A DNA stretch of 64,000 nucleotides from Zymobacter sp047495495 (GTDB taxonomy: Bacteria; Pseudomonadota; Gammaproteobacteria; Pseudomonadales; Halomonadaceae): positions 1,426,001-1,490,000 of the forward strand of contig NZ_CP179930.1 in assembly GCF_047495495.1 (NCBI RefSeq). The letters run 5' to 3'. The translations under genes and the position numbers were made by a program. The notes beneath the pieces are model-generated. The model made no database searches, was not told the origin of the DNA, and was given only the letters and a program-made list of their open reading frames with translations. Of this stretch, positions 16,691 to 25,319 are shown piece by piece (position 1 is the first letter of the stretch; each line of letters starts with the position of its first letter).

Positions 16691-17893
16691 ATGATGGGAA
16701 TTCCTTTTGCCTCCGATCTGAAAGCGGCGCTTGATGAGCGCCGTCAGGCCCAATGCCTCCGTCAGCGTAGAACACTGACGCTGGCTTCGCCTGCGTACGA
16801 TATGGCCGGCAACGATTATCTGGGGCTGGCCCGCGATCCCCGTATCGTAGCAGCGCTGGCCGATGGTGCTCGGCGCTACGGCGCCGGTAGTGGTGCCTCA
16901 GCGCTGGTCACGGGACAGACCGATGCCCATGCACAGCTGGAAGGCCTGTTGGCCGACTGGCTGGGACGAGAAGATGCACTGGTTTTCCCGAGCGGCTTTC
17001 AAGCCAACCTCGCCATCCACGATGCACTACTGTCACAGGGTGATGTCGTACTGGGTGATCGGCTCAACCATGCGTCGCTGCTGGATGGCGCGCGATTGAG
17101 CGGGGCACGCCTCAAACGCTACCCGCATTTAGACATGGCGGCGCTCGAACGACGCCTGCAGCACGAACGTGAACAGCACATCTCGACCGGCCATAACGGA
17201 CGCGTTGCCGTGGTCAGTGATGGGCTGTTCAGCATGGACGGTGATACCGCGCCACTGCGTGATATGGTACGGCTCAGTCAGCAGCATAATGCTCTGCTGA
17301 TTATCGATGATGCGCATGGCGTGGGCGTACTAGGGGCTACAGGTGCTGGACTGGCCGAAGCGGAGGGTGTGGATGCACCCCATGAAGTGCCGGTACTGGT
17401 CGGGACGCTCAGCAAAGCACTGGGGCTACAGGGAGCCTTTATTGCAGGCAGCCGGCTATTGATCGACACACTGGTGCAGTTTGCGCGTCCGTACGTCTAT
17501 ACCACCAGCCTATCTCCGGCCCTCGCCCATGCCGCCTGCACCAGCGTGGCCATTGCGCGCCAAGAACCGGAACGCCGCGCTCAGCTTGAACACAACATAG
17601 CCCTCTTCCGTGCGCTGGCGGCACAGGCCGGACTGCCACTGACGGCCTCAACCAGCCCGATTCAGCCCCTCATCGTGGGTGACATTCCCACCGTAATGGC
17701 TATGCGCGATGCGGCAGCGGCTCACGGCTTCCAGATCGGTGCCATCCGTCCCCCGACCGTGCCCGAGGGCACCGCCCGTCTGCGCGTCACGCTGTCAGCG
17801 ATCCATACACCGGCGCTGCTGACTCAGCTAGTCGACATACTGGCCACGACCTATGCGGCGCACACTGCTCTACGCGGAGGAGCCTCATGCTGA
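16691..17893 (+). CDS. bioF: 8-amino-7-oxononanoate synthase
   Basis: 400 residues. A PLP-dependent alpha-oxoamine synthase that joins pimeloyl-ACP/CoA and alanine. Motifs include NDYLGLARDP, FPSGFQANLA, DDAHGVGVLG and VGTLSKALGLQGAFIAGS, with the PLP-binding Lys of SKALG (about residue 243). It begins five bases after the bioB stop with a weak ribosome-binding site, so translation is probably coupled. The last seven bases overlap bioH. Confidence 0.95.
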   Translation: MMGIPFASDLKAALDERRQAQCLRQRRTLTLASPAYDMAGNDYLGLARDPRIVAALADGARRYGAGSGASALVTGQTDAHAQLEGLLADWLGREDALVFPSGFQANLAIHDALLSQGDVVLGDRLNHASLLDGARLSGARLKRYPHLDMAALERRLQHEREQHISTGHNGRVAVVSDGLFSMDGDTAPLRDMVRLSQQHNALLIIDDAHGVGVLGATGAGLAEAEGVDAPHEVPVLVGTLSKALGLQGAFIAGSRLLIDTLVQFARPYVYTTSLSPALAHAACTSVAIARQEPERRAQLEHNIALFRALAAQAGLPLTASTSPIQPLIVGDIPTVMAMRDAAAAHGFQIGAIRPPTVPEGTARLRVTLSAIHTPALLTQLVDILATTYAAHTALRGGASC

Positions 17894-18636
17894 CCTTCGT
17901 ACTGCTCAAAGGCTGGGGCTTTACCGCCGAGGTCATGATGCCCCTGCGTGACGCTCTGCAGAAGCATTTTCCAGACGCTCAGTACGCTATTCCCATCCAA
18001 TACTGTTCATCCATACAGCATGATGGTGATATACAGGAATGGCGTGACCAGTGGCTACCCCGTGAGGCTCTATCGTCCCCCGACGCAAGGGTCTGTTACC
18101 TGGGCTGGTCACTCGGTGGACTGCTGGCATCGCGGCTGGCAGCGTTGCCGGATGCACGCACGGCCACACTGATAACGCTGGGCACCAACCTGCGTTTCGT
18201 AGCCGATGATCACTGGCCTTGCGCCATGCCGCCACACGATTTTAAGGGCTTCGCACAGGCCTGGCAGCGCCGCCCGCAGGACACCCTGCGCCACTTTGCT
18301 CGCATGGCACTGCAGGGCTGTTCCAACCCTCGTGCGCTGCGGACAATGATGGATGATTGGCTCGATTTCACCCTGCCGATTGATGACGGTCAGCGCCAGC
18401 TTGGATGGCTTCAGAGTACCGATTTATCGTCATACTGGACAAATAAACAGTATTCATGTCATCACTTTTTTGCCGCTCACGATGCGCTGGTGCCGTGCAC
18501 GGCACCAGCCGAGCTAGCAGCGCGAGGCATGCAAAGCGATGTGCTGAACGATGCAGGTCACTTGCTACCGGTGACGCACACCGAGCACATTGCCCGTCAA
18601 ATAGCAGACCTGCTCAAGGACGGTGCCGACACATGA
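17887..18636 (+). CDS. bioH: Pimeloyl-ACP methyl ester carboxylesterase
   Basis: 249 residues, alpha/beta-hydrolase fold. CYLGWSLGGLLASRLAAL carries the nucleophile Ser in GWSLG (as in E. coli BioH); HDALVPCTAP supplies the acidic residue and NDAGHLLPV the catalytic His. It removes the methyl group from pimeloyl-ACP methyl ester, ending fatty-acid-style elongation and releasing the substrate for BioF. The gene overlaps bioF by seven bases and shares an ATGA junction with bioC. This tight packing supports assignment as BioH rather than another esterase. Confidence 0.88.
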   Translation: MLTFVLLKGWGFTAEVMMPLRDALQKHFPDAQYAIPIQYCSSIQHDGDIQEWRDQWLPREALSSPDARVCYLGWSLGGLLASRLAALPDARTATLITLGTNLRFVADDHWPCAMPPHDFKGFAQAWQRRPQDTLRHFARMALQGCSNPRALRTMMDDWLDFTLPIDDGQRQLGWLQSTDLSSYWTNKQYSCHHFFAAHDALVPCTAPAELAARGMQSDVLNDAGHLLPVTHTEHIARQIADLLKDGADT

Positions 18637-19448
18637 CGGCTATGGCTTCCTCCTCTTCGCGGCACAGCGATATCGGTAGACGCTTTGCACAGGCCGCCGC
18701 CACCTATGACGGTGCGGCCGTGCTACAACGCGGCATTGCTGAAAGCCTGCTTGCCCAGACGCAGCGACTGCTGCCAAGCCCATCATCGAATGAACGCTGG
18801 ATCGACGTGGGCTGCGGCACGGGCTATCTGACCCAGCGTCTGGCCCGACAGCGTGCACCACACGCCGGCCCGCTATGGGGTATCGATATCGCACACCCCA
18901 TGCTGCTGCAGGCACGGTCTTCGCGCAGCAACGCTATACAGTGGCTGCAGGCCGACGCTGCTCGCCTGCCTTTTAGCACCGATAGCGTCGACCGGTTTTA
19001 TTCAAGCCTTGCGCTTCAGTGGCTTGACGATCTGGGGCTATTTTTGGAAGAAGCCTATCGTTGTCTGCGCCCCGGCGGTTGGCTGTCGTTCTCGACACTG
19101 GGCGATGACACCCTGCGTGAACTGCGCCAGCTCCAGCAGCAGGTGAGCGGCCAACCCCATCCCTCTTCATTCATGAGTGTGGAGCGACTCTGCGAGACGT
19201 TGCACCACAGTGCACTACAGCTGTCACATCACCGTCGTCAGTCCTTCTGTTGCCACTATGCTGATGTTATCCAGTTGATGCGTGGACTGTCGCGATTGGG
19301 CGCTCAGGGACCGACACCTTCACAGCGCGGGCTGAAGGGGCGCGCATGGCTGCGTCAGCTAACGGCAGCCAGTGATGACGTCCGCGCGCCACAGGGAATC
19401 CCTGCCCGCTATGACACGCATTTTGTGATTCTGCACAAACCGCGCTGA
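18633..19448 (+). CDS. bioC: Malonyl-ACP O-methyltransferase
   Basis: 271 residues from the ATG that overlaps the bioH stop (ATGA). A class I SAM-dependent methyltransferase: WIDVGCGTGYLTQRLA is motif I (SAM binding), and LQADAARLPF with DRFYSSLALQWLDDL follows in BioC order. It methylates malonyl-ACP to start pimelate-moiety synthesis. The RRFAQAAATYDGAAVLQR opening is typical of BioC. An upstream in-frame extension to 18456 lies inside bioH and is rejected. Confidence 0.92.
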   Translation: MTAMASSSSRHSDIGRRFAQAAATYDGAAVLQRGIAESLLAQTQRLLPSPSSNERWIDVGCGTGYLTQRLARQRAPHAGPLWGIDIAHPMLLQARSSRSNAIQWLQADAARLPFSTDSVDRFYSSLALQWLDDLGLFLEEAYRCLRPGGWLSFSTLGDDTLRELRQLQQQVSGQPHPSSFMSVERLCETLHHSALQLSHHRRQSFCCHYADVIQLMRGLSRLGAQGPTPSQRGLKGRAWLRQLTAASDDVRAPQGIPARYDTHFVILHKPR

Positions 19449-19505
19449 ATGCTGTCCTAGCGGTAAACCGGCTTTCTTTTTCATTCTTCGATAAGGAGCG
19501 TCACG

Positions 19506-20201
19506 ATGTCTTCTTTCGCCTTTTTCGTTACCGGCACCGATACGGAAGTCGGTAAGACGGCCGTCAGCTGTGCCCTGCTCTACAAAGCCCACCAACAGGG
19601 ACTAACGACGGCCGCCAGCAAGCCCGTAGCCTGTGGCACCGAAATGACTGCTGAAGGACCGCGCAATGAAGATGCCGTTGCCCTGCATCAGCAATGCCAT
19701 CCTTCGCTGACACTCGAAGAGATCAATCCCGTACTGTTCGATGCCCCCACATCGCCGCACATTGCCGCGGCGGAAGCCGGTGCCACACTCAGCGTCGAGC
19801 GCATGCTGCCCCCCATTCGGGAGATCCTGACGCTGCGCCGTCAGTTCACGTTGGTAGAAGGAGCAGGCGGCTGGTACGTCCCCATCAATGATCATGAAGA
19901 CTTATCCGATGTTGCTATCGCTCTGGATCTGCCGCTGATACTGGTCGTCGGCATCAAGCTGGGCGCATTGAACCACGCCTTTCTAACCTACGAAGCACTC
20001 AAGAGCTCGGGCCTGCCGATTGCCGGCTGGGTTGCCAACAGCGTGACACCACCGCCCTCCGAGCACTGTCTTGATCAGTACCTCGACATTTTGCATCACC
20101 GACTGGAAGCGCCTTGCCTGGGCATCGTGCCATTTATGGAGAACCCGCAGCCCGAGGCCATCGCGCAGCACCTCGACCTGACACCGCTGCTGGATGACTA
20201 A
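19506..20201 (+). CDS. bioD: ATP-dependent dethiobiotin synthetase
   Basis: 231 residues. VTGTDTEVGKTAVSCALL is the P-loop (GxxxxGKT) of BioD; SKPVACGTE is the substrate-binding KPV segment and VEGAGGWYVPIN another conserved block. It closes the ureido ring of 7,8-diaminopelargonate using CO2 and ATP. It lies 57 bases after bioC with AAGGAG before the ATG. A perfect fit to BioD length (about 225-240). Confidence 0.95.
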   Translation: MSSFAFFVTGTDTEVGKTAVSCALLYKAHQQGLTTAASKPVACGTEMTAEGPRNEDAVALHQQCHPSLTLEEINPVLFDAPTSPHIAAAEAGATLSVERMLPPIREILTLRRQFTLVEGAGGWYVPINDHEDLSDVAIALDLPLILVVGIKLGALNHAFLTYEALKSSGLPIAGWVANSVTPPPSEHCLDQYLDILHHRLEAPCLGIVPFMENPQPEAIAQHLDLTPLLDD

Positions 20202-20243
20202 ACGACCGCCTTCTGTCCATCGCCATACGCCATAGGAAACCTC

Positions 20244-21623
20244 ATGTCTGAGCCACGACTGAACGACCCGCATACCCCCCTCAATCGCACGTGGATGCAG
20301 CGCGACCTGAACGCACTCTGGCACCCGTGTACCCAGATGAAGGATCACGAGCACTATCCGCTCATTCCTGTGCGGCGCGGTGAAGGCGTATGGCTGGAAG
20401 ACATGGCGGGCCAGCGCTACCTAGATGCCATCAGCTCGTGGTGGGTCAACATCCTTGGTCACGCCAATCCGCGTATCAACGCCAAGCTGCGCGCGCAGAT
20501 GGACAAGCTCGAGCATGTGATTCTGTCCGGCTTCACGCATGAGCCAGTCATCCAGCTTTCTGAACGTCTGGGGCGCATCACGCCGGAAGGACTGGGCCAT
20601 TGCTTCTACGGTGACAACGGTTCTGCCGCCATCGAAATCGCGCTGAAGATGAGCCTGCACTACTGGCGCAATATTGGGCGTCCCGAAAAGCGCCGCTTCC
20701 TGACCATCACCAACGGCTATCACGGTGAAACGGTCGGTGCGTTGTCGGTCAGCGATCTGGGGCTGTACGCCGCGCCGTATGAGTCGCTACTGTTTGACGT
20801 GCTGAAAGTGCCTTCGCCGGACTGTTTCGGTCTGCCACGTGAACAGTGGGACGAGCACGCGGCGCGCATGTTCGTGCATATGGAACAAGCCGTGGCGCAG
20901 CACGCGCACGAGCTGGCCGCGGTCATTCTGGAACCGCTAGTGCAGTGTGCAGGCGGGATGCGTATGTATCCGCCCAGCTACCTGACCCGACTGCGCGCGC
21001 TGTGCGATCACCACGGAGTACAGCTAATCGTTGACGAGATCGCGGTGGGGTTCGGACGCACGGGCACACTATTTGCCTGTGAACAGGCAGGTATCCGCCC
21101 TGACTATCTGTGCCTGTCCAAGGCATTGACGGGCGGCTACCTGCCCTTGTCTGTGGTGCTCACCACCGATCAGATATACGACGCCTTCTATGATGACTAC
21201 ACCACGATGAAGGCGTTCTTGCATTCGCACAGTTACACGGGCAATGCGCTGGCCTGCGCCACTGCACTGGCCACGCTCGACATTCTGGAAGAAGACGATG
21301 TCATTGCAGGTAACCGTCACCGAGCACAGCGCATGGCCGCCGCGGCCGAGACCTTCCGTGCTCACCCTCATGTGGGAGACGTACGCCAGACGGGCATGAT
21401 CGTGGCTATCGAAATGGTCAAGGACAAGGCCTCGCTGACACCGTTCCCGTTCGAGGAACGCCGGGGCATGCGAGCCTATGAAGTAGCGCTAGCACACGGT
21501 GTGCTGCTGCGCCCGCTGGGCAATGTGCTGTATTGGATGCCTCCTTATGTCATCAGCGATGACGAAATCGATCGCCTTGCCGACGTCACGGCGCTGGCGC
21601 TGGAAGCCGCCACAGCCCTCTAA
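20244..21623 (+). CDS. bioA: Adenosylmethionine-8-amino-7-oxononanoate aminotransferase
   Basis: 459 residues, PLP-dependent class III aminotransferase that uses SAM as amino donor. Visible are NALWHPCTQMKDH at the N-terminus, typical of BioA, ISSWWVNILGH, FYGDNGSAAIEIALKMS and CLSKALTGGYLPLSVVL with the PLP Lys (about residue 295). In E. coli bioA is divergent from bioBFCD; here it is the last gene of the single bioBFHCDA transcript, followed by a strong terminator. Confidence 0.96.
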   Translation: MSEPRLNDPHTPLNRTWMQRDLNALWHPCTQMKDHEHYPLIPVRRGEGVWLEDMAGQRYLDAISSWWVNILGHANPRINAKLRAQMDKLEHVILSGFTHEPVIQLSERLGRITPEGLGHCFYGDNGSAAIEIALKMSLHYWRNIGRPEKRRFLTITNGYHGETVGALSVSDLGLYAAPYESLLFDVLKVPSPDCFGLPREQWDEHAARMFVHMEQAVAQHAHELAAVILEPLVQCAGGMRMYPPSYLTRLRALCDHHGVQLIVDEIAVGFGRTGTLFACEQAGIRPDYLCLSKALTGGYLPLSVVLTTDQIYDAFYDDYTTMKAFLHSHSYTGNALACATALATLDILEEDDVIAGNRHRAQRMAAAAETFRAHPHVGDVRQTGMIVAIEMVKDKASLTPFPFEERRGMRAYEVALAHGVLLRPLGNVLYWMPPYVISDDEIDRLADVTALALEAATAL

Positions 21624-21645
21624 GAACCGAGAGCAATTCATTACG

Positions 21646-21687
21646 ACAGAAGGGCCGCCACAGTAGTTGTGGCGGCCCTTCTGTTTT
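21646..21687 (+). terminator. Intrinsic terminator of the bio operon
   Basis: A perfect 16-bp stem (ACAGAAGGGCCGCCAC with GTGGCGGCCCTTCTGT) around a 7-base loop, ending in TTTT. It starts 23 bases after the bioA stop and may also insulate the convergent pxp genes. Confidence 0.93.
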
Positions 21688-21746
21688 CGCATCCGTGTGC
21701 CATGCGTCACATGGGCGATGCGATAGGCGCGAAGAAGACGAAGCGA

Positions 21747-22721
21747 CTAGCGCAACACCGCACCACTAAAGAACCTTGCCGCGCACGCAGCATCTTGCTG
21801 GATATCCTGCACGGTACAGAGTTCGAAGCGCACCTTCTGATGCGGTCGACGCTGAGCCAGTCGCGCACGGTCGAGTGGATGCACCCAGCCCAGCAACGGA
21901 TAGCCCCCCATAGTCTGGCCGTCCGCCATCAGCACGATAGGATAACCTTCCGGCACGATCTGGATCGCGCCGGGCAGCACGCCCAGCGACCATCGACGCG
22001 TCGGCGGTGCTTGCAACGGTTGTTCACCTTCTAGCCGATAGCCCATGCGACTGCACAGCGTCGACAGCTGCCATTCCGCATCAATAAAGCGCTGTACATC
22101 GTCAGCATTGAAGCGACGGTAATCGTGAGCAGGCGTGAAGCGCACGCGAAGCACGGATACGTCCCACTCGGTGCGATAGGCGGCAGGCGTCTGGGCTCCG
22201 CGCATAAATGAGGGGCCAAGCGCCCGGCGATAGAGCTGATCACCCCGCGCAATGGGATGCCCTTTACCGTCCAGCCCGCCCAGCCCTTCACGGGTCTGTG
22301 TGGCCACGCTATCGATCACGTTCTGCCCGGCAAAGCCTCCCGCAACCGCCAGATAGCTCCACACCCCATGCCGAGCCGGTCCCATGACCAGCTGCTCACC
22401 CGGCAGCAGTGGAAACCGCGACCATACTGCGGGCTGGCGCACACACTGACCGTCTTCTGCCAGTACCGATAGCGCAACCTCGGCTCCCGTCACAGCCACC
22501 CACAGTGCCGTGCGGGCCTTCAGGCGCAGCCCACCCTGTGCGATTTCGAGCACCGGCGCATCACCGGGGTTTTCCAGCAAGCGGTTGCTCCACGCCGCGG
22601 CGTGCGTATCCATCGGCCCGCAGGGAGAAATGCCGAGATGCTGATGCCCCCAGCGCCCCTGATCCTGCAACGTAGTCAGCATGCCGGGCGCAACAACCTC
22701 AAAGATGGGTGATGACGTCAT
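21747..22721 (-). CDS. pxpC: 5-oxoprolinase subunit C (biotin-dependent carboxyltransferase family)
   Basis: 324 residues, KipA/PxpC family. Motifs: MLTTLQDQGRWGHQHLGISPCGPMD at the start (split over residues 14-38), NPVLEI-like DAPVLEIAQGG and VLPGAIQIVPEGYPIVLMAD near the C-terminus. With PxpA and PxpB it forms the ATP-dependent bacterial 5-oxoprolinase that opens pyroglutamate to glutamate. Its ATG overlaps the pxpB stop (ATGA), so the two are translated together. Its neighbours on the minus strand are a transporter and its regulator, which suggests use of an imported substrate. Confidence 0.92.
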   Translation of the reverse strand: MTSSPIFEVVAPGMLTTLQDQGRWGHQHLGISPCGPMDTHAAAWSNRLLENPGDAPVLEIAQGGLRLKARTALWVAVTGAEVALSVLAEDGQCVRQPAVWSRFPLLPGEQLVMGPARHGVWSYLAVAGGFAGQNVIDSVATQTREGLGGLDGKGHPIARGDQLYRRALGPSFMRGAQTPAAYRTEWDVSVLRVRFTPAHDYRRFNADDVQRFIDAEWQLSTLCSRMGYRLEGEQPLQAPPTRRWSLGVLPGAIQIVPEGYPIVLMADGQTMGGYPLLGWVHPLDRARLAQRRPHQKVRFELCTVQDIQQDAACAARFFSGAVLR

Positions 22722-23422
22722 ACGGCGAGCCTCCCTTGCAGCGCTTGAAATTCAGCTTCGTCAATCGGATAACAGCGCACCTGCCGTCCGACATGAAATG
22801 GCGACATGGGCTGAGCAGCGGGATTGAACAGCGCCAGTGGGCAGCGACCCAACAGGTGCCAGCCACCGGGCGAGGCCTGCGGATACAGCGCACTCTGCCC
22901 AGCCGCGATGGCAACGCTGCCAGCGGGCACGCGCGCGCGCGGCGATGAACGGCGCGGCAACGTCAGGCGCTCATCAAGACCACCGAGATAGGCAAATCCC
23001 GGCGCAAAACCGATTGCTCCGACATAGAAGGCGCTACTGGAATGCAGTGCGATCACATCAGCAGCCGACGCCAGTCCACAGTGCCGTGCGACCTCCTCTA
23101 GATCTTCACCATCGTAAAGCACGGGCAACGCCAGCTCGCCACTAGCGTTCACGGCGGCAGGCTCGACGCCGGTCGACGGCTCTAGCCACTGCGTGCACCA
23201 CTGCATCAGGCGATCGTACAGTTCGCTGTAGCCAACACGCTGCATGTCATATTGGATCAGCAGGCTATCCCAGCCAATGGTGATATCTAGCAGAATCGCC
23301 TTGAACTGCTGTTCGAGCTGAGCCGCCATCTGGCACAGCTGGGCAGTCAGCGCCGCCGAGGGGGCTGCCGTGAACTCGACATGCAGCGCATCGACACCTG
23401 CCGATTCGATCACAAAGCTCAT
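22718..23422 (-). CDS. pxpB: 5-oxoprolinase subunit B (KipI family)
   Basis: 234 residues from the ATG that overlaps the pxpA stop. The protein contains VLYDGEDLEEVARHCGLASADV-like text (about residues 96-117) and FYVGAIGFAPGFAYLGGLDERL, the KipI signature GFAPGFAYL. ARVPAGSVAIAAGQSALYPQ and SPGGWHLLGRC follow in family order. Together with PxpC it forms the second half of 5-oxoprolinase. A longer frame reaching 23494 would run back into pxpA and is not supported. Confidence 0.92.
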   Translation of the reverse strand: MSFVIESAGVDALHVEFTAAPSAALTAQLCQMAAQLEQQFKAILLDITIGWDSLLIQYDMQRVGYSELYDRLMQWCTQWLEPSTGVEPAAVNASGELALPVLYDGEDLEEVARHCGLASAADVIALHSSSAFYVGAIGFAPGFAYLGGLDERLTLPRRSSPRARVPAGSVAIAAGQSALYPQASPGGWHLLGRCPLALFNPAAQPMSPFHVGRQVRCYPIDEAEFQALQGRLAV

Positions 23423-24174
23423 ACCGACTCCTGTAAGGCGCAGCGCAGCGCGGTTAAAGCCGCCAACGCCTCCGGGGTATCGCCATGCACGCACAGGCTA
23501 TCCGCACGCAAGCGCAACATGCCGCCATCAGCCGTCGCGAACGGCTCACCTGCCGCAATGGCAGTGGCCTGAGCAATCATGGCACTCACATCGTGCAGTA
23601 CCGCATCAGGGCGCTGGCGCGACGTCAGCCGTCCATTGGGCAAATAGCGACGATCGGCAAACGCTTCGAACAGCACCGGAACACCCGCATTCTCGGCGCG
23701 CTGCCGTACAGCATCGGCTTCATGATCGGCGCGGGCCAGTGTCATCAGCGCTAGGCCTGACCGATAGCGGGCACAGGCCGTCAGCGCGGCATTCAGCAAT
23801 GCATCATCATCTGCAATCGCGTTGTACAGCGCACCGTGCGGTTTGACGTAGGTCACCTCGGTACCTTGCGCACGGCAAAAGGCATCTAGAGCACCGATCT
23901 GGTACAGCATCAGTTCCGTCACTTCACCCGGCGTGAACGCCATCGCACGGCGCCCAAAGCCTTGCAGATCGGGATAACCTGGGTGAGCTCCGATCATCAC
24001 ACCGTGCGCCTTGGCGCGTGCCACACTGGCCGCCATGGTCGAGAAATCGCCCGCATGAAAACCACAGGCCAGATTCGCCTGATCAACCAGTGCAATCAGC
24101 GCCTCATCCTGACCACAGGGCCAAGCGCCGAACTGTTCGCCCATATCGCAATTTAGCAATAGCGATGTTGCCAT
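23419..24174 (-). CDS. pxpA: 5-oxoprolinase subunit A (LamB/YcsF family)
   Basis: 251 residues. LLLNCDMGEQFGAWPCG opens the protein, LVDQANLACGFHAGDF follows (metal-binding His/Asp region), then HGVMIGAHPGYPDLQGFGRR and YVKPHGALYN, all standard PxpA blocks. It is the ATP-dependent partner that phosphorylates or activates 5-oxoproline in the three-subunit enzyme. First of the tightly overlapped pxpA-pxpB-pxpC trio; 220 bases separate it from the DUF1989 gene upstream, including a 9-bp hairpin at 24302-24323. Confidence 0.93.
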   Translation of the reverse strand: MATSLLLNCDMGEQFGAWPCGQDEALIALVDQANLACGFHAGDFSTMAASVARAKAHGVMIGAHPGYPDLQGFGRRAMAFTPGEVTELMLYQIGALDAFCRAQGTEVTYVKPHGALYNAIADDDALLNAALTACARYRSGLALMTLARADHEADAVRQRAENAGVPVLFEAFADRRYLPNGRLTSRQRPDAVLHDVSAMIAQATAIAAGEPFATADGGMLRLRADSLCVHGDTPEALAALTALRCALQESV

Positions 24175-24301
24175 TACCCCCTCCTATTGTTGTTATCCAC
24201 CCGTCCGCAGGGATAGGTGATGGGTTGCTTGAGCATGATAGCGCCGCAGGTCGTGCCGCATACGCTCGGCGGGTCTCAGCACCTCATTCATGAACCGACA
24301 A

Positions 24302-24323
24302 GGCGAGGAGTATTCTCCTCGCC
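24302..24323. terminator. Hairpin between the DUF1989 gene and pxpA
   Basis: GGCGAGGAG and CTCCTCGCC form a perfect 9-bp stem with a 4-base loop, without a T-run on either strand. It may attenuate or separate transcription between the upstream genes and pxpABC, or stabilise an mRNA end. Confidence 0.35.
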
Positions 24324-24394
24324 CATAAACAGCGCATTCTGCTTACGTTTATACTAGCCAGCGCGCCCTTTTGACAGTGTCCTGCTGCCGCCCG

Positions 24395-25258
24395 TTATTT
24401 CGAGCCTTCGGCAGCCCAGTCAACCTCGGCCAATCGCATGCCATGATTGCCCTTGTAGTCCGGCGACACCGGCGGCTGCCATTGCACCAGCAGCGCATCG
24501 TCAGGCTTGTAGATCTCAATGCCGAGCGGTCGGCACACCTTCAGCGTGTCTTCGGCGTCATCGCCCCACATGGCGAGTGAGAGATCGCCTCCCGGGCACG
24601 TCGAAATGGCACACAACAGGTCGATTTCAGCAAAGAACTCAAGATAGTCACCCTTACGGGCAGGACAGGCCTTCATGAAATAGCGGTCTTCGGCATTAAG
24701 CCCCGTGCACTGGAAAACGTTCATCACGTCATGGACATCGAATTCGGTCAGCCCGTAAGGCTGCACGGCACGCGTCAGGTTGGAGTGGCAGTGGAAATCG
24801 AAATCCTCGCCTGTCAGCAGCTTATTGACGTACGGATCGCAGCGGGTTCCCATTAGATCGTGCACACGCCCACCGTGTTCGTCCACGCCATAGTCCGCCA
24901 GCGTATCCGCAGTAATAGTTGCCAGCGGACGCATGAATGGCAACGTCGACCACAGGCGATCGAAGGTCGAAAGGTGCGCTCGCTGCAGCTGACGCGTACG
25001 CGACACCCACATCCGTTCGCGCGGATCATGACGGTTCCAGATGTTCAGATCGCCAACCTGTGGGCCTTCCGGCGTCGTGATGCGGAACAGATGGCCCGCC
25101 GGCACTTCCCATGCAAATCCCGTGCGAATCGGCACGCGGTGCTCGCTCACCAGCGTCCTTGAGCCGTCTGCCAACGCCTGATAGAAATCGCGATCGACAT
25201 CAAGGGCGGAACCTTTGGTGCTCTGATAGGCGGCCGGATAAAACGCGTAAGAAGACAT
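24395..25258 (-). CDS. Urea carboxylase-associated family protein (DUF1989)
   Basis: 287 residues. Strong family blocks: GDLNIWNRHDPRERMWVSRT, DLMGTRCDPYVNKLLTG, HCHSNLTRAV, DVMNVFQCTGL, MKACPARKGDYLEFFAEIDLL and STCPGGDLS. These carry the conserved Cys/His/Asp residues of DUF1989. Members include CgdA/CgdB, the carboxyguanidine deiminase subunits of the guanidine pathway. Here it is a single gene without guanidine or urea carboxylase, so its substrate is uncertain. It lies 61 bases after the GntR gene and upstream of pxpABC, in a transporter-regulator cluster, which suggests nitrogen-compound catabolism. Confidence 0.88.
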   Translation of the reverse strand: MSSYAFYPAAYQSTKGSALDVDRDFYQALADGSRTLVSEHRVPIRTGFAWEVPAGHLFRITTPEGPQVGDLNIWNRHDPRERMWVSRTRQLQRAHLSTFDRLWSTLPFMRPLATITADTLADYGVDEHGGRVHDLMGTRCDPYVNKLLTGEDFDFHCHSNLTRAVQPYGLTEFDVHDVMNVFQCTGLNAEDRYFMKACPARKGDYLEFFAEIDLLCAISTCPGGDLSLAMWGDDAEDTLKVCRPLGIEIYKPDDALLVQWQPPVSPDYKGNHGMRLAEVDWAAEGSK

Positions 25259-25319
25259 AGAGTCATACTCCTCTTCTGTACAGACAGTGCGTGTTCTGTG
25301 CTGACAGTGTTTGAAAATC

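Noticed and set aside
18456..18632. N-terminal extension of bioC inside bioH
   Set aside because: The ATG at 18633 overlaps the bioH stop and aligns with BioC; the extension has no family match.
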